Shown: positions 1-5,419, numbered from the stretch's first letter. The stretch: DNA of 6,764 nt from an uncultured Lachnospiraceae bacterium (GCA_910579395.1 CAJTUC010000066.1:1-6764), one strand, 5' to 3'. Notes: generated by a model from the sequence alone, not told the origin. Translations and numbers: made by a program.

Positions 1-1
1 G

Positions 2-541
2 GACATCCAGATGAATGGTGTGGACGGTCTGGAAACAGCAAGGAAGCTGAGGGCGGGTAAGTTCCGTGGCTTTTTAATCTTCATTACCGTACTGAAAGAG
101 ATGGTATTTCAGTCTTTCGAGGTACAGGCCTACGATTATCTGGTCAAGCCGGTGGATGAAAAACAGTTTGGGAAGACCATGGAGCGCCTTTACGCTTCCA
201 TGCAAAACGCCAGCGAAGACAGCCTGCTGGTGCAGCAGGGATATGAGAGGCGCATCGTCCCAAAGGGTGAGATTGTTTTTTGCGAGGTCATAGACCGAAA
301 AATATATCTGAACCTGGCTTCCGGCGAGGTCGTTGATTATTATGAGCGGATTGAAAATCTGGAAACGAAGCTGGGCAGCCATTTTTTCCGGTGTCACAGG
401 AGCTATCTCATCAACCTAAAGCATTTAAAAGGATATAAAAACGGGACTGCCTATATGGATAACGACAAAGAGATTCCCGTATCACGGCTGCGGAGCAGGG
501 AGTTTTCCGGTGTTGTCCTGCAGTATATGAAGAACATATAA
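2..541 (+). CDS. LytTR-family response regulator (5' partial)
   Basis: This is the C-terminal 179 residues of an AgrA/VirR/LytR-like response regulator that would be phosphorylated by a sensor kinase and bind DNA through a LytTR domain. The reading frame is open to the window edge. Its first complete codon is the Asp of a DIQMNGVDGLE motif, the usual phospho-acceptor context at the end of receiver strand 3. The ATG at 11 is therefore internal, not the start, and about 55-60 residues are missing upstream. FITVLKEM supplies the strand-4 Thr region and YDYLVKPVDE the conserved Lys-Pro of strand 5. From about visible residue 75 the LytTR domain follows, with the typical FFRCHRSYLINL segment and a PVSRLRSREF end. 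The stop is TAA at 539. The GHKL kinase gene follows 165 bases downstream and is the likely partner. Its regulon is unknown. The family call is secure; the specific orthologue is not identified. Confidence 0.93.
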   Translation, partial: DIQMNGVDGLETARKLRAGKFRGFLIFITVLKEMVFQSFEVQAYDYLVKPVDEKQFGKTMERLYASMQNASEDSLLVQQGYERRIVPKGEIVFCEVIDRKIYLNLASGEVVDYYERIENLETKLGSHFFRCHRSYLINLKHLKGYKNGTAYMDNDKEIPVSRLRSREFSGVVLQYMKNI

Positions 542-562
542 GAACTTTGCGGTTATCCGGCA

Positions 563-585
563 GGTCTGCGCATTTACTGCAGACC
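563..585. repeat. Small inverted repeat just after the response regulator
   Basis: GGTCTGC at 563-569 is exactly complementary to GCAGACC at 579-585, leaving a 9-base loop. It lies 21 bases past the regulator stop codon. No T-run follows it, so it is a poor intrinsic terminator by itself. It could be an RNA hairpin protecting the 3' end, or an operator. A 7-bp arm is short enough to arise by chance. Confidence 0.3.
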
Positions 586-606
586 GTAAGAAAGTGATTC
601 AGGAGT

Positions 607-649
607 GCAAAAATCCCATTGCCGGAGGCAATTTAAAATGGATTTTTGC
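607..649. terminator. Nested hairpin with A-run and T-run, possible bidirectional terminator or attenuator
   Basis: A 10-bp perfect outer stem pairs GCAAAAATCC (607-616) with GGATTTTTGC (640-649). Inside it a 6-bp stem pairs ATTGCC (618-623) with GGCAAT (627-632) across a GGA loop. The outer arms supply an A5 run on the left and a T5 run on the right, so transcripts from either strand would have a hairpin followed by U residues. That layout fits a bidirectional terminator between the regulator and kinase genes. A large asymmetric internal loop (633-639) weakens that reading. GGCAA (627-631) could alternatively pair with TTGCC (646-650), so a switching attenuator is possible. The symmetry is visible; the function is inferred. 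Confidence 0.4.
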
Positions 650-681
650 CTGTAACTGTGTAAGTACGGAACAGTTACAGG
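649..681. promoter_or_regulatory. 11-bp inverted repeat with ACAGTTAC arms, candidate LytTR operator or RNA hairpin
   Basis: CCTGTAACTGT (649-659) is a perfect inverted repeat of ACAGTTACAGG (671-681), with an 11-base spacer. Each arm reads ACAGTTACAG on one strand. ACAGTT is the core of sites bound by LytTR regulators such as AgrA and ComE, and VirR boxes contain a similar CAGTTAC. The arm centres are 21 bp apart, the spacing known for LytTR direct repeats, but here the arms are inverted rather than direct. It sits 25 bases before the kinase ATG and directly after the 607-649 hairpin. GGCTTTTACATTT follows, so a weak terminator is the main alternative. The repeat is certain; operator function is inference. 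Confidence 0.45.
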
Positions 682-706
682 GCTTTTACATTTGGGGGCA
701 GATAAC

Positions 707-2062
707 ATGGCTGAGTATTTAGATTTTTTCAATATATACATTGTGGGCACGATGGAGACGTCCTTCACGCTTTATTTTCTGGCAAAAATCTTAAAAAAGA
801 AAATGTGGCCTTCTTTTTATTTCCTGTTTGCAGTAGGTGCGGTGATTACAAACGAGTTTATTCCGAGCGGCACGATTATTGGTTTTGTGGTGTTTGTCTT
901 ATTGATTTCGATATGTGGGGCTTTTGCCTGCCATGCGAATTTTAAGGCTTCGCTTCTGTATGCGACTCTGATAACGGAACTCATGCTGCTCTGCAGCGGA
1001 ATTGTAAACTCACTGATAAGCCTTCCATACCCATGGCTGCCTGCTTTTTTCCATGAGACAGGAAATATTGCGGCCATGCTGATCTGCGAGGCGGCGTCTT
1101 TTTTGCTGAGCGGGTTTTGCTATTATATCGTATACCGCTATTTTTCCTGGGATGATCTTTATCCCGTGGATGCTCCTGATACCACAATGGGAATGCAACA
1201 GATGTTTCTGATTTTTGTTCCAATCCTGATGATATTTATTATGAGTGAGTACATCAATACGGTTGAATTTGAATGTCAGTTTGAGATCCTGGCGGACAAA
1301 GGGCCTGCGGGACACTTTTTCAGTCATGGGCAGATGCTGGCCATGTATTTTCTGGGACTTGCCAGCCTGTTCTGCATCCTGTTTTCCTATAAGAAACTGC
1401 AGCAGAATTTCCGCCTTAGCACTGAAATTTCATTGCTGGAACAGCAGGAACATTCCCTGAACCAGTATGTGGAGGAAGCGAAAACCCGTTACGATGAAAC
1501 AAAGTCCTTTCGCCATGACATTAGGAACCACATCGCAGTGGTAAAAAAGCTCCTGCAGAATGGGAAACTGGAGGAAGCCATAACCTATATGGAGGATCTG
1601 GACGATATGGCGGAAAAAATGTCATTTCCCAGCAGCACCAACAACCCGGTAGTGGATATTCTGGTGGGAAACAAGCTGGGGATTGCAAAAAGCATGGGGA
1701 TAGATGTGGGCTGTTCCCTGCTTCTGCCATACCCCTGTGGCATTCGGGATATTGATATCTGTATTGTCCTGTCAAATGCGCTGGATAATGCAATCCATGC
1801 AGTAAAAAGTCTGGATGCCGGTATGGAAAAGTATATCCGTGTGTCCGGGCGGATCCAGGGGGATTTCCTTATGATGGAAATTCAGAACAGCTTCCATGGG
1901 AAAGGCGCGTTCAAAAAAGGGACAGGTCTGTCGAATGTAAAAAAAGTGGCTGAAAAATATGGCGGCGCCATGAGTATAGAGACACAGGAGAATGTATTTG
2001 TCCTTCATGTGCTGCTGATCATTCCACCGCATCCAGTAAGCAGCACACCGCAGATGGATTAA
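707..2062 (+). CDS. GHKL sensor histidine kinase (AgrC/VirS-like)
   Basis: This 451-residue membrane sensor kinase probably phosphorylates the LytTR regulator encoded just upstream. The N-terminal half is hydrophobic, with about six or seven membrane segments (roughly residues 10-28, 36-52, 55-75, 83-105, 121-145, 165-180 and 210-230), as in AgrC-type receptors. A likely coiled linker (about 235-265) leads to the phospho-acceptor box FRHDIRNH, with His270. The ATP-binding domain shows an N-box, LSNALDNA (Asn357 and Asn361), and a G-box, GTGLSNVKK (405-413), then the usual KYGGAMSI. I chose ATG 707 because GGGGG at 694-698 lies 8 bases before it; the in-frame TTG at 692 overlaps that site. A receptor of this build often senses a secreted peptide, but no peptide gene is visible here, so the signal is unknown. 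The C-terminal tail after the last strand is slightly long and Pro-rich. Confidence 0.92.
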   Translation: MAEYLDFFNIYIVGTMETSFTLYFLAKILKKKMWPSFYFLFAVGAVITNEFIPSGTIIGFVVFVLLISICGAFACHANFKASLLYATLITELMLLCSGIVNSLISLPYPWLPAFFHETGNIAAMLICEAASFLLSGFCYYIVYRYFSWDDLYPVDAPDTTMGMQQMFLIFVPILMIFIMSEYINTVEFECQFEILADKGPAGHFFSHGQMLAMYFLGLASLFCILFSYKKLQQNFRLSTEISLLEQQEHSLNQYVEEAKTRYDETKSFRHDIRNHIAVVKKLLQNGKLEEAITYMEDLDDMAEKMSFPSSTNNPVVDILVGNKLGIAKSMGIDVGCSLLLPYPCGIRDIDICIVLSNALDNAIHAVKSLDAGMEKYIRVSGRIQGDFLMMEIQNSFHGKGAFKKGTGLSNVKKVAEKYGGAMSIETQENVFVLHVLLIIPPHPVSSTPQMD

Positions 2063-2067
2063 AAGCA

Positions 2068-2352
2068 TTGAAAAAGATAAATCTTATATGGCGTGATACT
2101 GGATTTCAAAGAAACGGTTTTGTAAGCGGTATTTTGAAAGGTCTGCTATTGGGAATCGTTTGCTTTGCCGTTTCTTTTGGACTGGAATCAGGGATTTTAG
2201 CTCTGCAAGGCAATCCTGCCCATCACGGGAATGCTGTGGGCAGGGCTTGGCGACTGTTTGTTCAATAATACCGTTGCTGCAAATATGCTGCATGTCGTTT
2301 CATTAAAGAGGCAGACGAATTACAGATTGTCCGGATTAAAAAAGAAACATGA
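2068..2352 (+). pseudogene. CPBP-type intramembrane protease remnant, internally deleted and frameshifted
   Basis: The frame from TTG 2068, five bases after the kinase stop, encodes a Lys-rich start and then a membrane segment (VSGILKGLLLGIVCFAVSFG), like the N-terminus of CPBP (Abi) proteases. After about 2222 the protein-like signal moves to the +1 frame (2222-2302), giving GMLWAGLGDCLFNN and NMLHVVS. It then returns to the first frame for ADELQIVRI, ending at TGA 2350. These pieces resemble, from memory, the N-terminus and the C-terminal end of roughly 270-residue clostridial CPBP proteins. About 150 central residues seem to be missing, including the Glu-rich catalytic motif. The initiator may be a mutated ATG, and no clear ribosome site precedes it. 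A functional protease is very unlikely. The family name rests on recollection, so it is moderate; the broken state is more certain than the name. Confidence 0.5.
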
Positions 2353-2438
2353 AATTCCCGTTGCAGGATAAAGAAAGAGCGGTTCCATGAACGATTTAAA
2401 AGAGCTGGGGAAAATAATGAAAGATCACTCTGTCATGG

Positions 2439-2636
2439 TATGTACCGATACTGGAGGAGATGGCAAAGGCCAGGAACGCAGTGTTTCGGTCCGTGCATAT
2501 CCAGACCAGAGAGGATCTGCAGAATGCCACTTCGCCCTTTACGACATTTTCCCTTTTCTATGACGGGCAGCTTGTGCCCCATGAAATCCTGTGGGAGAAG
2601 AAATTTGATAAAATTTTAGCGAATAAGGAGATATGA
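2439..2636 (+). pseudogene. YoaP-like C-terminal domain remnant
   Basis: The frame from about 2439 reads YVPILEEMAKARN, then HIQTREDLQNA, then SPFTTFSLFYDG and HEILWEKKFDKIL, ending at TGA 2634. This pattern (thioredoxin-like strand, QNA, PFT, FY-G, HEIL, EKKF) matches my knowledge of the YoaP-like domain, which usually forms the C-terminal part of a GNAT-containing protein. The N-terminal acetyltransferase part is absent. The frame is closed upstream by TGA at 2418. An overlapping frame from ATG 2387 (MNDLKELGKIMKDH) may be another piece of the same gene displaced by a frameshift near 2440. ATG 2460 could start a 58-residue peptide, but its GGAGGAG abuts the ATG with no spacing. The ribosome site of the next gene lies inside its last codons. 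It is probably a remnant; expression as a short protein is not excluded. Confidence 0.5.
2625..2630 (+). promoter_or_regulatory. Ribosome binding site for the first GNAT gene
   Basis: AAGGAG lies 9 bases before ATG 2640 and fixes that start. It overlaps the final codons of the YoaP-like remnant, so the two were once arranged as a coupled pair. Confidence 0.7.
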
Positions 2637-2639
2637 AAA

Positions 2640-3158
2640 ATGATTCAATTAGTCAGACCAACAGAAACAATGAAAGAACAGGCCATAGAGTTCAGAAAGG
2701 AATTTTTTGAACATGGGGAATTCGTCATTAACGGAAGTGAATTATTTGATAAAACGGATGATTATACGGAATGGTGCAGAACTGTAGATGCAAACACGAA
2801 GGAGGAAACGGTGAATCCGAATTGGGTCATCACAGACATATTCTTTGCCGTTGATGATCAGAATAGAATTGTGGGAATCATTGATTTCAGGCATACGCTG
2901 AACGATTTTCTGAAGGATCTCGGCCATTGCGGTTACAGCGTTCGTCCGTCAGAGAGAAGAAAAGGCTTTGCCACGGAAATGCTGCGGCAGTTATTGGAGG
3001 TTGCCAAAAAGGCGGGAATGAACGAACTGTATCTTTCGGTGGAAAAGAAAAATGAACCCTCGGTAAAAACAATCACCCGGAATGGCGGAGTCTATGAGCG
3101 CAGCTTTGAATTTGATGGAGAACAGGCGGATATTTATAGAATTGCTCTGTCGGAATAG
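2640..3158 (+). CDS. GNAT family N-acetyltransferase (COG3981-like)
   Basis: This intact 172-residue cytoplasmic enzyme would transfer an acetyl group from acetyl-CoA to an amine on an unknown substrate. After an N-terminal helix and substrate-side region, a strand reads ITDIFFAVDDQNRIVGIIDFRH, typical of GNAT strands 2-3. Motif A follows as GYSVRPSERRKGFATEMLR, with the pyrophosphate-binding loop RRKGFA at residues 106-111. The later NEPSVKTITRNGG segment is the usual CoA-side Asn-containing helix before the last strands. Length and order suggest the predicted acetyltransferase group COG3981. ATG 2640 is supported by AAGGAG nine bases upstream. It sits between two tracts of decayed genes (2063-2636 and 3210-3434), so it may be the survivor of an older gene group. 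No clear promoter is seen. The GNAT call is secure; substrate and biological role are unknown. Confidence 0.9.
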   Translation: MIQLVRPTETMKEQAIEFRKEFFEHGEFVINGSELFDKTDDYTEWCRTVDANTKEETVNPNWVITDIFFAVDDQNRIVGIIDFRHTLNDFLKDLGHCGYSVRPSERRKGFATEMLRQLLEVAKKAGMNELYLSVEKKNEPSVKTITRNGGVYERSFEFDGEQADIYRIALSE

Positions 3159-3209
3159 CCATACGGGTACAACGGATACGGCAGAGCCGTAAGCTGCATG
3201 GAGAGAAAA

Positions 3210-3434
3210 ATGACAGGATTAAAAAGAGGAAGCATGGCGCTTTGATCCCATCAGGAGGAATGGGATCAATATGCCGGAAACGTAATTTTGGAATTGAAGC
3301 AGCGTTTCGGAAATGCCGCTGTTGATATCCGGCATGTCGGAAGCGATTATGACAGACTGCCAGACCCAAAAGGATATGAAACGACTGGCTGGTGCGCGTT
3401 CTATTTGTCTGGATGTATATGGAGTCGATTCTGA
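3210..3434 (+). pseudogene. GrpB-family (UPF0157) protein remnant with in-frame TGA
   Basis: ATG 3210 opens a frame reading MTGLKRGSMAL, then TGA at 3243. The same frame continues SHQEEWDQYAGNVILEL, KQRFGNAAVDIRHVGS. The pattern LKRG, H-EEW, LK, DI-HVGS is that of the N-terminal part of GrpB proteins (UPF0157, nucleotidyltransferase-like fold, about 170 residues). After HVGS (about 3341) the similarity stops: the family would continue with an AKPIIDI-type segment, but here unrelated sequence runs to TGA 3432. The gene therefore carries a nonsense change and a missing centre and C-terminus. The TGA lies at the foot of a 9-bp inverted repeat (3242-3250 with 3261-3269). Recoding is unlikely because the downstream protein is also truncated. 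The GrpB assignment is from motif recognition only, without alignment. Confidence 0.55.
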
Positions 3435-3477
3435 AAAGCAGTATCATCAAAAAATGATATCGGAATATTTGGGATAA
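3334..3477 (+). other. Unassigned 47-codon open frame
   Basis: ATG 3334 to TAA 3475 encodes a 47-residue sequence that includes KRLAGARSICLDVYGVDSEK and ends QYHQKMISEYLG. It has no good ribosome site. It begins inside the GrpB-like remnant but in another frame, so it is probably the C-terminal end of some other gene joined here by deletion, or the frameshifted tail of the same remnant. The balanced hydrophobic and charged pattern looks protein-like. I do not recognise the family, and I would not call it an expressed gene on this evidence. Confidence 0.25.
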
Positions 3478-3499
3478 GGTCTTTCCTAAAAGTGAGAAA

Positions 3500-4414
3500 G
3501 TGAACCACAGCAAAGTAACATTTCATAACCGTTATGGAATTACGCTGGCAGCAGATATGTATGAGCCCAAGGGAGCAGATGGAAAGCTTCCGGCGATCGC
3601 AGTGTGCGGTCCCTTTGGCGCGGTAAAGGAACAGGCAGCCGGATTATATGCCCAGACAATGGCAAAAAGAGGTTTCCTGACGATCGCGTTTGACCCATCT
3701 TTTACAGGGGAAAGCGGTGGACAGCCCCGCTATGTGGCATCACCGGATATTAACACCGAAGATTACCAGGCGGCGGTTGATTTTCTCTCCATACAGGATA
3801 AGGTCGATCCAGAAAGAATCGGTATCATCGGTATCTGTGGATGGGGCGGCATGGCAATCAACGCGGCGGCGATAGACACAAGGATCAAGGCAACTGTGGC
3901 CTCTACCATGTATGATATGACCCGTGTGAACGCAAACGGATATTTCGATTCCGAGAACAGCGAGGAGGCGCGTCATGAGAAACGCAGAGCGCTGAACGCA
4001 CAAAGAATTGAGGATTATAAGAATGGAACCTATGCCCTTGCCGGAGGTGTTTCTGATCCGATGCCGGAGGATGCGCCATTTTATTTCAAGGATTATCACG
4101 CGTATTACAAGACAGACCGGGGATATCATGCCCGTTCTCTGAACTCCAACGGCGGCTGGAATGTGACCTCCTCTCTGTCCTTTATGAACATGCCGATCCT
4201 GAAATACAGTGGTGAGATCAAAAGCGCTGTTCTGCTCATCCATGGTGAAAAAGCACATTCCTGCTATTTCAGCAAGGATGTGTACAGGGAACTGAAAGGG
4301 GATAACAAGGAGCTGATGATCATTCCAGATGCGGTCCATACGGATCTGTATGACCAGATGGATATCATCCCGTTTGATAAGATGTCGGAGTTTTTTAAAG
4401 AAAATTTGAAATAA
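3500..4414 (+). CDS. Alpha/beta hydrolase (YcjY-like)
   Basis: This 304-residue cytoplasmic protein has the alpha/beta hydrolase fold. No signal peptide is visible. An early strand (ITLAADMYEP) is followed by LPAIAVCGPFGAVKEQ, the strand-3 and oxyanion-loop region, then FLTIAFDPSFTGESGG. The nucleophile elbow is at GICGWGGMAINAAA (residues 111-124). It lacks the canonical G-x-S-x-G; Cys113 is the only nucleophilic side chain within the elbow. LLIHGEKAHS (from about 245) is the region that normally carries the acid residue, and VHTDLYD gives His280 as the likely catalytic His. The long middle section (about 145-235) is a cap or insertion. GTG 3500 is used because an upstream in-frame stop at 3455 leaves no earlier start and the product begins as relatives do; its ribosome site is weak. 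Family members are annotated only as hydrolases, and the substrate is unknown. A probable terminator follows at 4424. Confidence 0.85.
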   Translation: MNHSKVTFHNRYGITLAADMYEPKGADGKLPAIAVCGPFGAVKEQAAGLYAQTMAKRGFLTIAFDPSFTGESGGQPRYVASPDINTEDYQAAVDFLSIQDKVDPERIGIIGICGWGGMAINAAAIDTRIKATVASTMYDMTRVNANGYFDSENSEEARHEKRRALNAQRIEDYKNGTYALAGGVSDPMPEDAPFYFKDYHAYYKTDRGYHARSLNSNGGWNVTSSLSFMNMPILKYSGEIKSAVLLIHGEKAHSCYFSKDVYRELKGDNKELMIIPDAVHTDLYDQMDIIPFDKMSEFFKENLK

Positions 4415-4423
4415 ATCATGAGG

Positions 4424-4459
4424 AAATGGGTGAAGCTTTTAACAGGCTGCACCCATTTT
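4424..4459 (+). terminator. Probable intrinsic terminator after the hydrolase gene
   Basis: AAATGGGTG (4424-4432) pairs perfectly with CACCCATTT (4450-4458). An inner AGC/GCT pairing (4434-4436 with 4446-4448) sits across one mismatch. The stem begins 9 bases after the hydrolase stop and runs into TTTTAATATT. The U-run is short, but position and stem strength fit a Rho-independent terminator. Confidence 0.6.
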
Positions 4460-4487
4460 AATATTAGTCTTTCGTCTTGAGGTATAG

Positions 4488-4532
4488 CTGTTTCATTTAT
4501 CTGACTTATGAAAAGATAGTTCTATGAAACAG
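4488..4532. repeat. Nested inverted repeat in the gene-free stretch
   Basis: CTGTTTCAT (4488-4496) is perfectly complementary to ATGAAACAG (4524-4532). Inside it TATCT (4498-4502) pairs with AGATA (4514-4518). This could be an RNA hairpin, a regulator operator, or the end of a lost element. No T-run follows. The stretch from 4533 to about 4648 shows nothing else I can name. Confidence 0.3.
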
Positions 4533-4648
4533 AAAGTTATAGTACCATTAGCAGCCGGCACGAAATCCAGATCAAATTCAAGGTAACAGGAATTTACATA
4601 AAAACCTCAGATTTTCTGCGGAAAATGCGAATATAAGGAGATGGCTGC

Positions 4649-4822
4649 ATGACAGCAAAAAGAAAGATTCAAATACTGATCGACATTTTAATGACAGTTA
4701 TGCTGCCATTTCTTATGGCATATTAACTAATTGGCGAAGTATATGGTGACTGTATAGGTGTTGATCTGTTTTTGGTAAGTTCTTGGAAAGTCTGTTTCAT
4801 TGGCTGGGGATATGCGGTATAA
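4649..4822 (+). pseudogene. DUF4405-like membrane protein remnant with in-frame TAA
   Basis: ATG 4649, preceded by TAAGGAG (4634-4640) at 8 bases, opens MTAKRKIQILIDILMTVMLP and then FLMAY before TAA 4724. The same frame continues LIGEVYGDCIGVDLFLV until TAA 4820. The combined pattern (Lys-rich start, IDILMT, LMAY-x-LIGE, then x-x-IGV) matches the first membrane helix and following segment of DUF4405 proteins. There the stop position normally holds Glu or Gln, and a HEW motif stands where GDC is found here. The gene thus has a nonsense change, an eroded conserved motif, and loss of everything after about 55 residues. A 25-residue hydrophobic peptide could still be made from the intact ribosome site, but a function for it is speculative. 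The family call is by motif recall. Confidence 0.5.
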
Positions 4823-4823
4823 T
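4795..4823 (+). promoter_or_regulatory. Possible promoter for the GNAT-PPOX-GNAT-GNAT run
   Basis: A perfect TATAAT lies at 4818-4823, about 40 bases before GTG 4865. The hexamer 17 bases upstream (TTTCAT, 4795-4800) is a poor -35 match, and there is no correctly placed TG extension. Its place between a remnant gene and a strong ribosome site favours a promoter, but the weak -35 keeps confidence low. Confidence 0.4.
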
Positions 4824-4851
4824 AGAGTCTGTTATGGAAGACAATCCATCA

Positions 4852-4857
4852 GGGAGG
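4852..4857 (+). promoter_or_regulatory. Ribosome binding site fixing the GTG start at 4865
   Basis: GGGAGG lies 7 bases before GTG 4865. No ATG near the expected N-terminus competes with it, so it supports a GTG start. Confidence 0.7.
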
Positions 4858-4864
4858 CGGAAAA

Positions 4865-5377
4865 GTGATTTGCAAAATAAGAAAATGGGTTCTGGAGGAT
4901 GCGGCGGATTTGGCGGCGGCTCTTTCCAATAGAAAAGTACAGGATAATCTTAGAGATGGGCTGCCGTATCCTTATACGGAACAAGACGGGGTGGACTTTA
5001 TTTCTGCTATGCTGTCTGCGGATGAAAATGAAACATTTGCTTTTGCCATAACTGCAGATGGACGGGTGGTGGGAAGTATCGGTGTTTTCCGTCAGGGGAA
5101 TATCCACAGGCGGACAGCCGAGCTGGGATATTATATTGCGGAAGGATACTGGGGAAAAGGGATCATGACAGAGGCTGTAAAACAGGTCTGCGAATATGTT
5201 TTTGACAAAAGTGATATTCTCCGTATTTATGCAGAGCCATTTGCGTATAATACGGCATCCTGCCGTGTGCTGGAAAAAGCGGGCTTTCAATGCGAAGGAA
5301 TATTAAGAAAGAATGCTGTAAAAAACGGGAAAGTGATCGATATGAAAATGTATTCCCTGCTGAAAGAGGAAATATAA
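4865..5377 (+). CDS. GNAT family N-acetyltransferase, RimJ/RimL type
   Basis: This 170-residue cytoplasmic acetyltransferase belongs to the Acetyltransf_3 group that includes RimJ and RimL, which acetylate protein N-termini; many relatives act on small amines instead. The opening ICKIRKWVLEDAADLAAALSN is the typical strand-1/helix-1 region. ADGRVVGSIGVFR gives strands 2-3. Motif A is ELGYYIAEGYWGKGIMTEAV, with the WGKG CoA loop at residues 96-99. YAEPFAYNTASCRVLEKAGF is the classic RimJ/L segment with Asn, Ser and a final GF. KNGKVIDMKMYSLL is the C-terminal strand. It starts at GTG 4865 behind GGGAGG and probably heads an operon driven from the TATAAT at 4818. The PPOX-like gene starts 42 bases after its stop. 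The family is secure and the substrate unknown; it should not be named rimJ or rimL from this alone. Confidence 0.92.
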   Translation: MICKIRKWVLEDAADLAAALSNRKVQDNLRDGLPYPYTEQDGVDFISAMLSADENETFAFAITADGRVVGSIGVFRQGNIHRRTAELGYYIAEGYWGKGIMTEAVKQVCEYVFDKSDILRIYAEPFAYNTASCRVLEKAGFQCEGILRKNAVKNGKVIDMKMYSLLKEEI

Positions 5378-5419
5378 ATTCTGATCTTCCGGCCTGGAAG
5401 TGGTAAAGGAGATGGGCAT

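Noticed and set aside
692..706. TTG 692 as the kinase start
   Set aside because: It overlaps the GGGGG ribosome site that correctly positions ATG 707, and the extra five residues are not typical.
542..706. A peptide pheromone precursor gene between regulator and kinase
   Set aside because: I found no open frame with a start, ribosome site and AgrD-like features; the space is taken up by inverted repeats.
3242..3269. Hairpin at the TGA as a selenocysteine insertion element
   Set aside because: The stem includes the TGA itself rather than following it. GrpB proteins are not known selenoproteins, and the downstream frame is truncated.
3442..3459. TATCAT/ATGATA inverted repeat before the hydrolase gene as an operator
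   Set aside because: Six-base AT-rich arms are expected by chance, and it falls within a possible coding remnant; no supporting promoter was found.
3073..3513. 146-codon open frame on the minus strand across the GrpB-like remnant
   Set aside because: Its product is Cys/Arg/Phe-rich with no recognisable domain. It overlaps the end of a real GNAT gene and family-like + strand segments.
3740..4339. 199-codon open frame on the minus strand
   Set aside because: It lies wholly inside the alpha/beta hydrolase gene, has no family-like motifs and no ribosome site, and mirrors the codon pattern of the + strand gene.
4832..5290. 152-codon open frame on the minus strand
   Set aside because: It is antisense to the RimJ/RimL-type GNAT gene, whose motifs and ribosome site are clear.
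5386..5400. Small hairpin CTTCC/GGAAG after the second GNAT gene as a terminator
   Set aside because: The stem is only 5 bp and no T-run follows; the next gene is 42 bases from the GNAT stop and probably co-transcribed.
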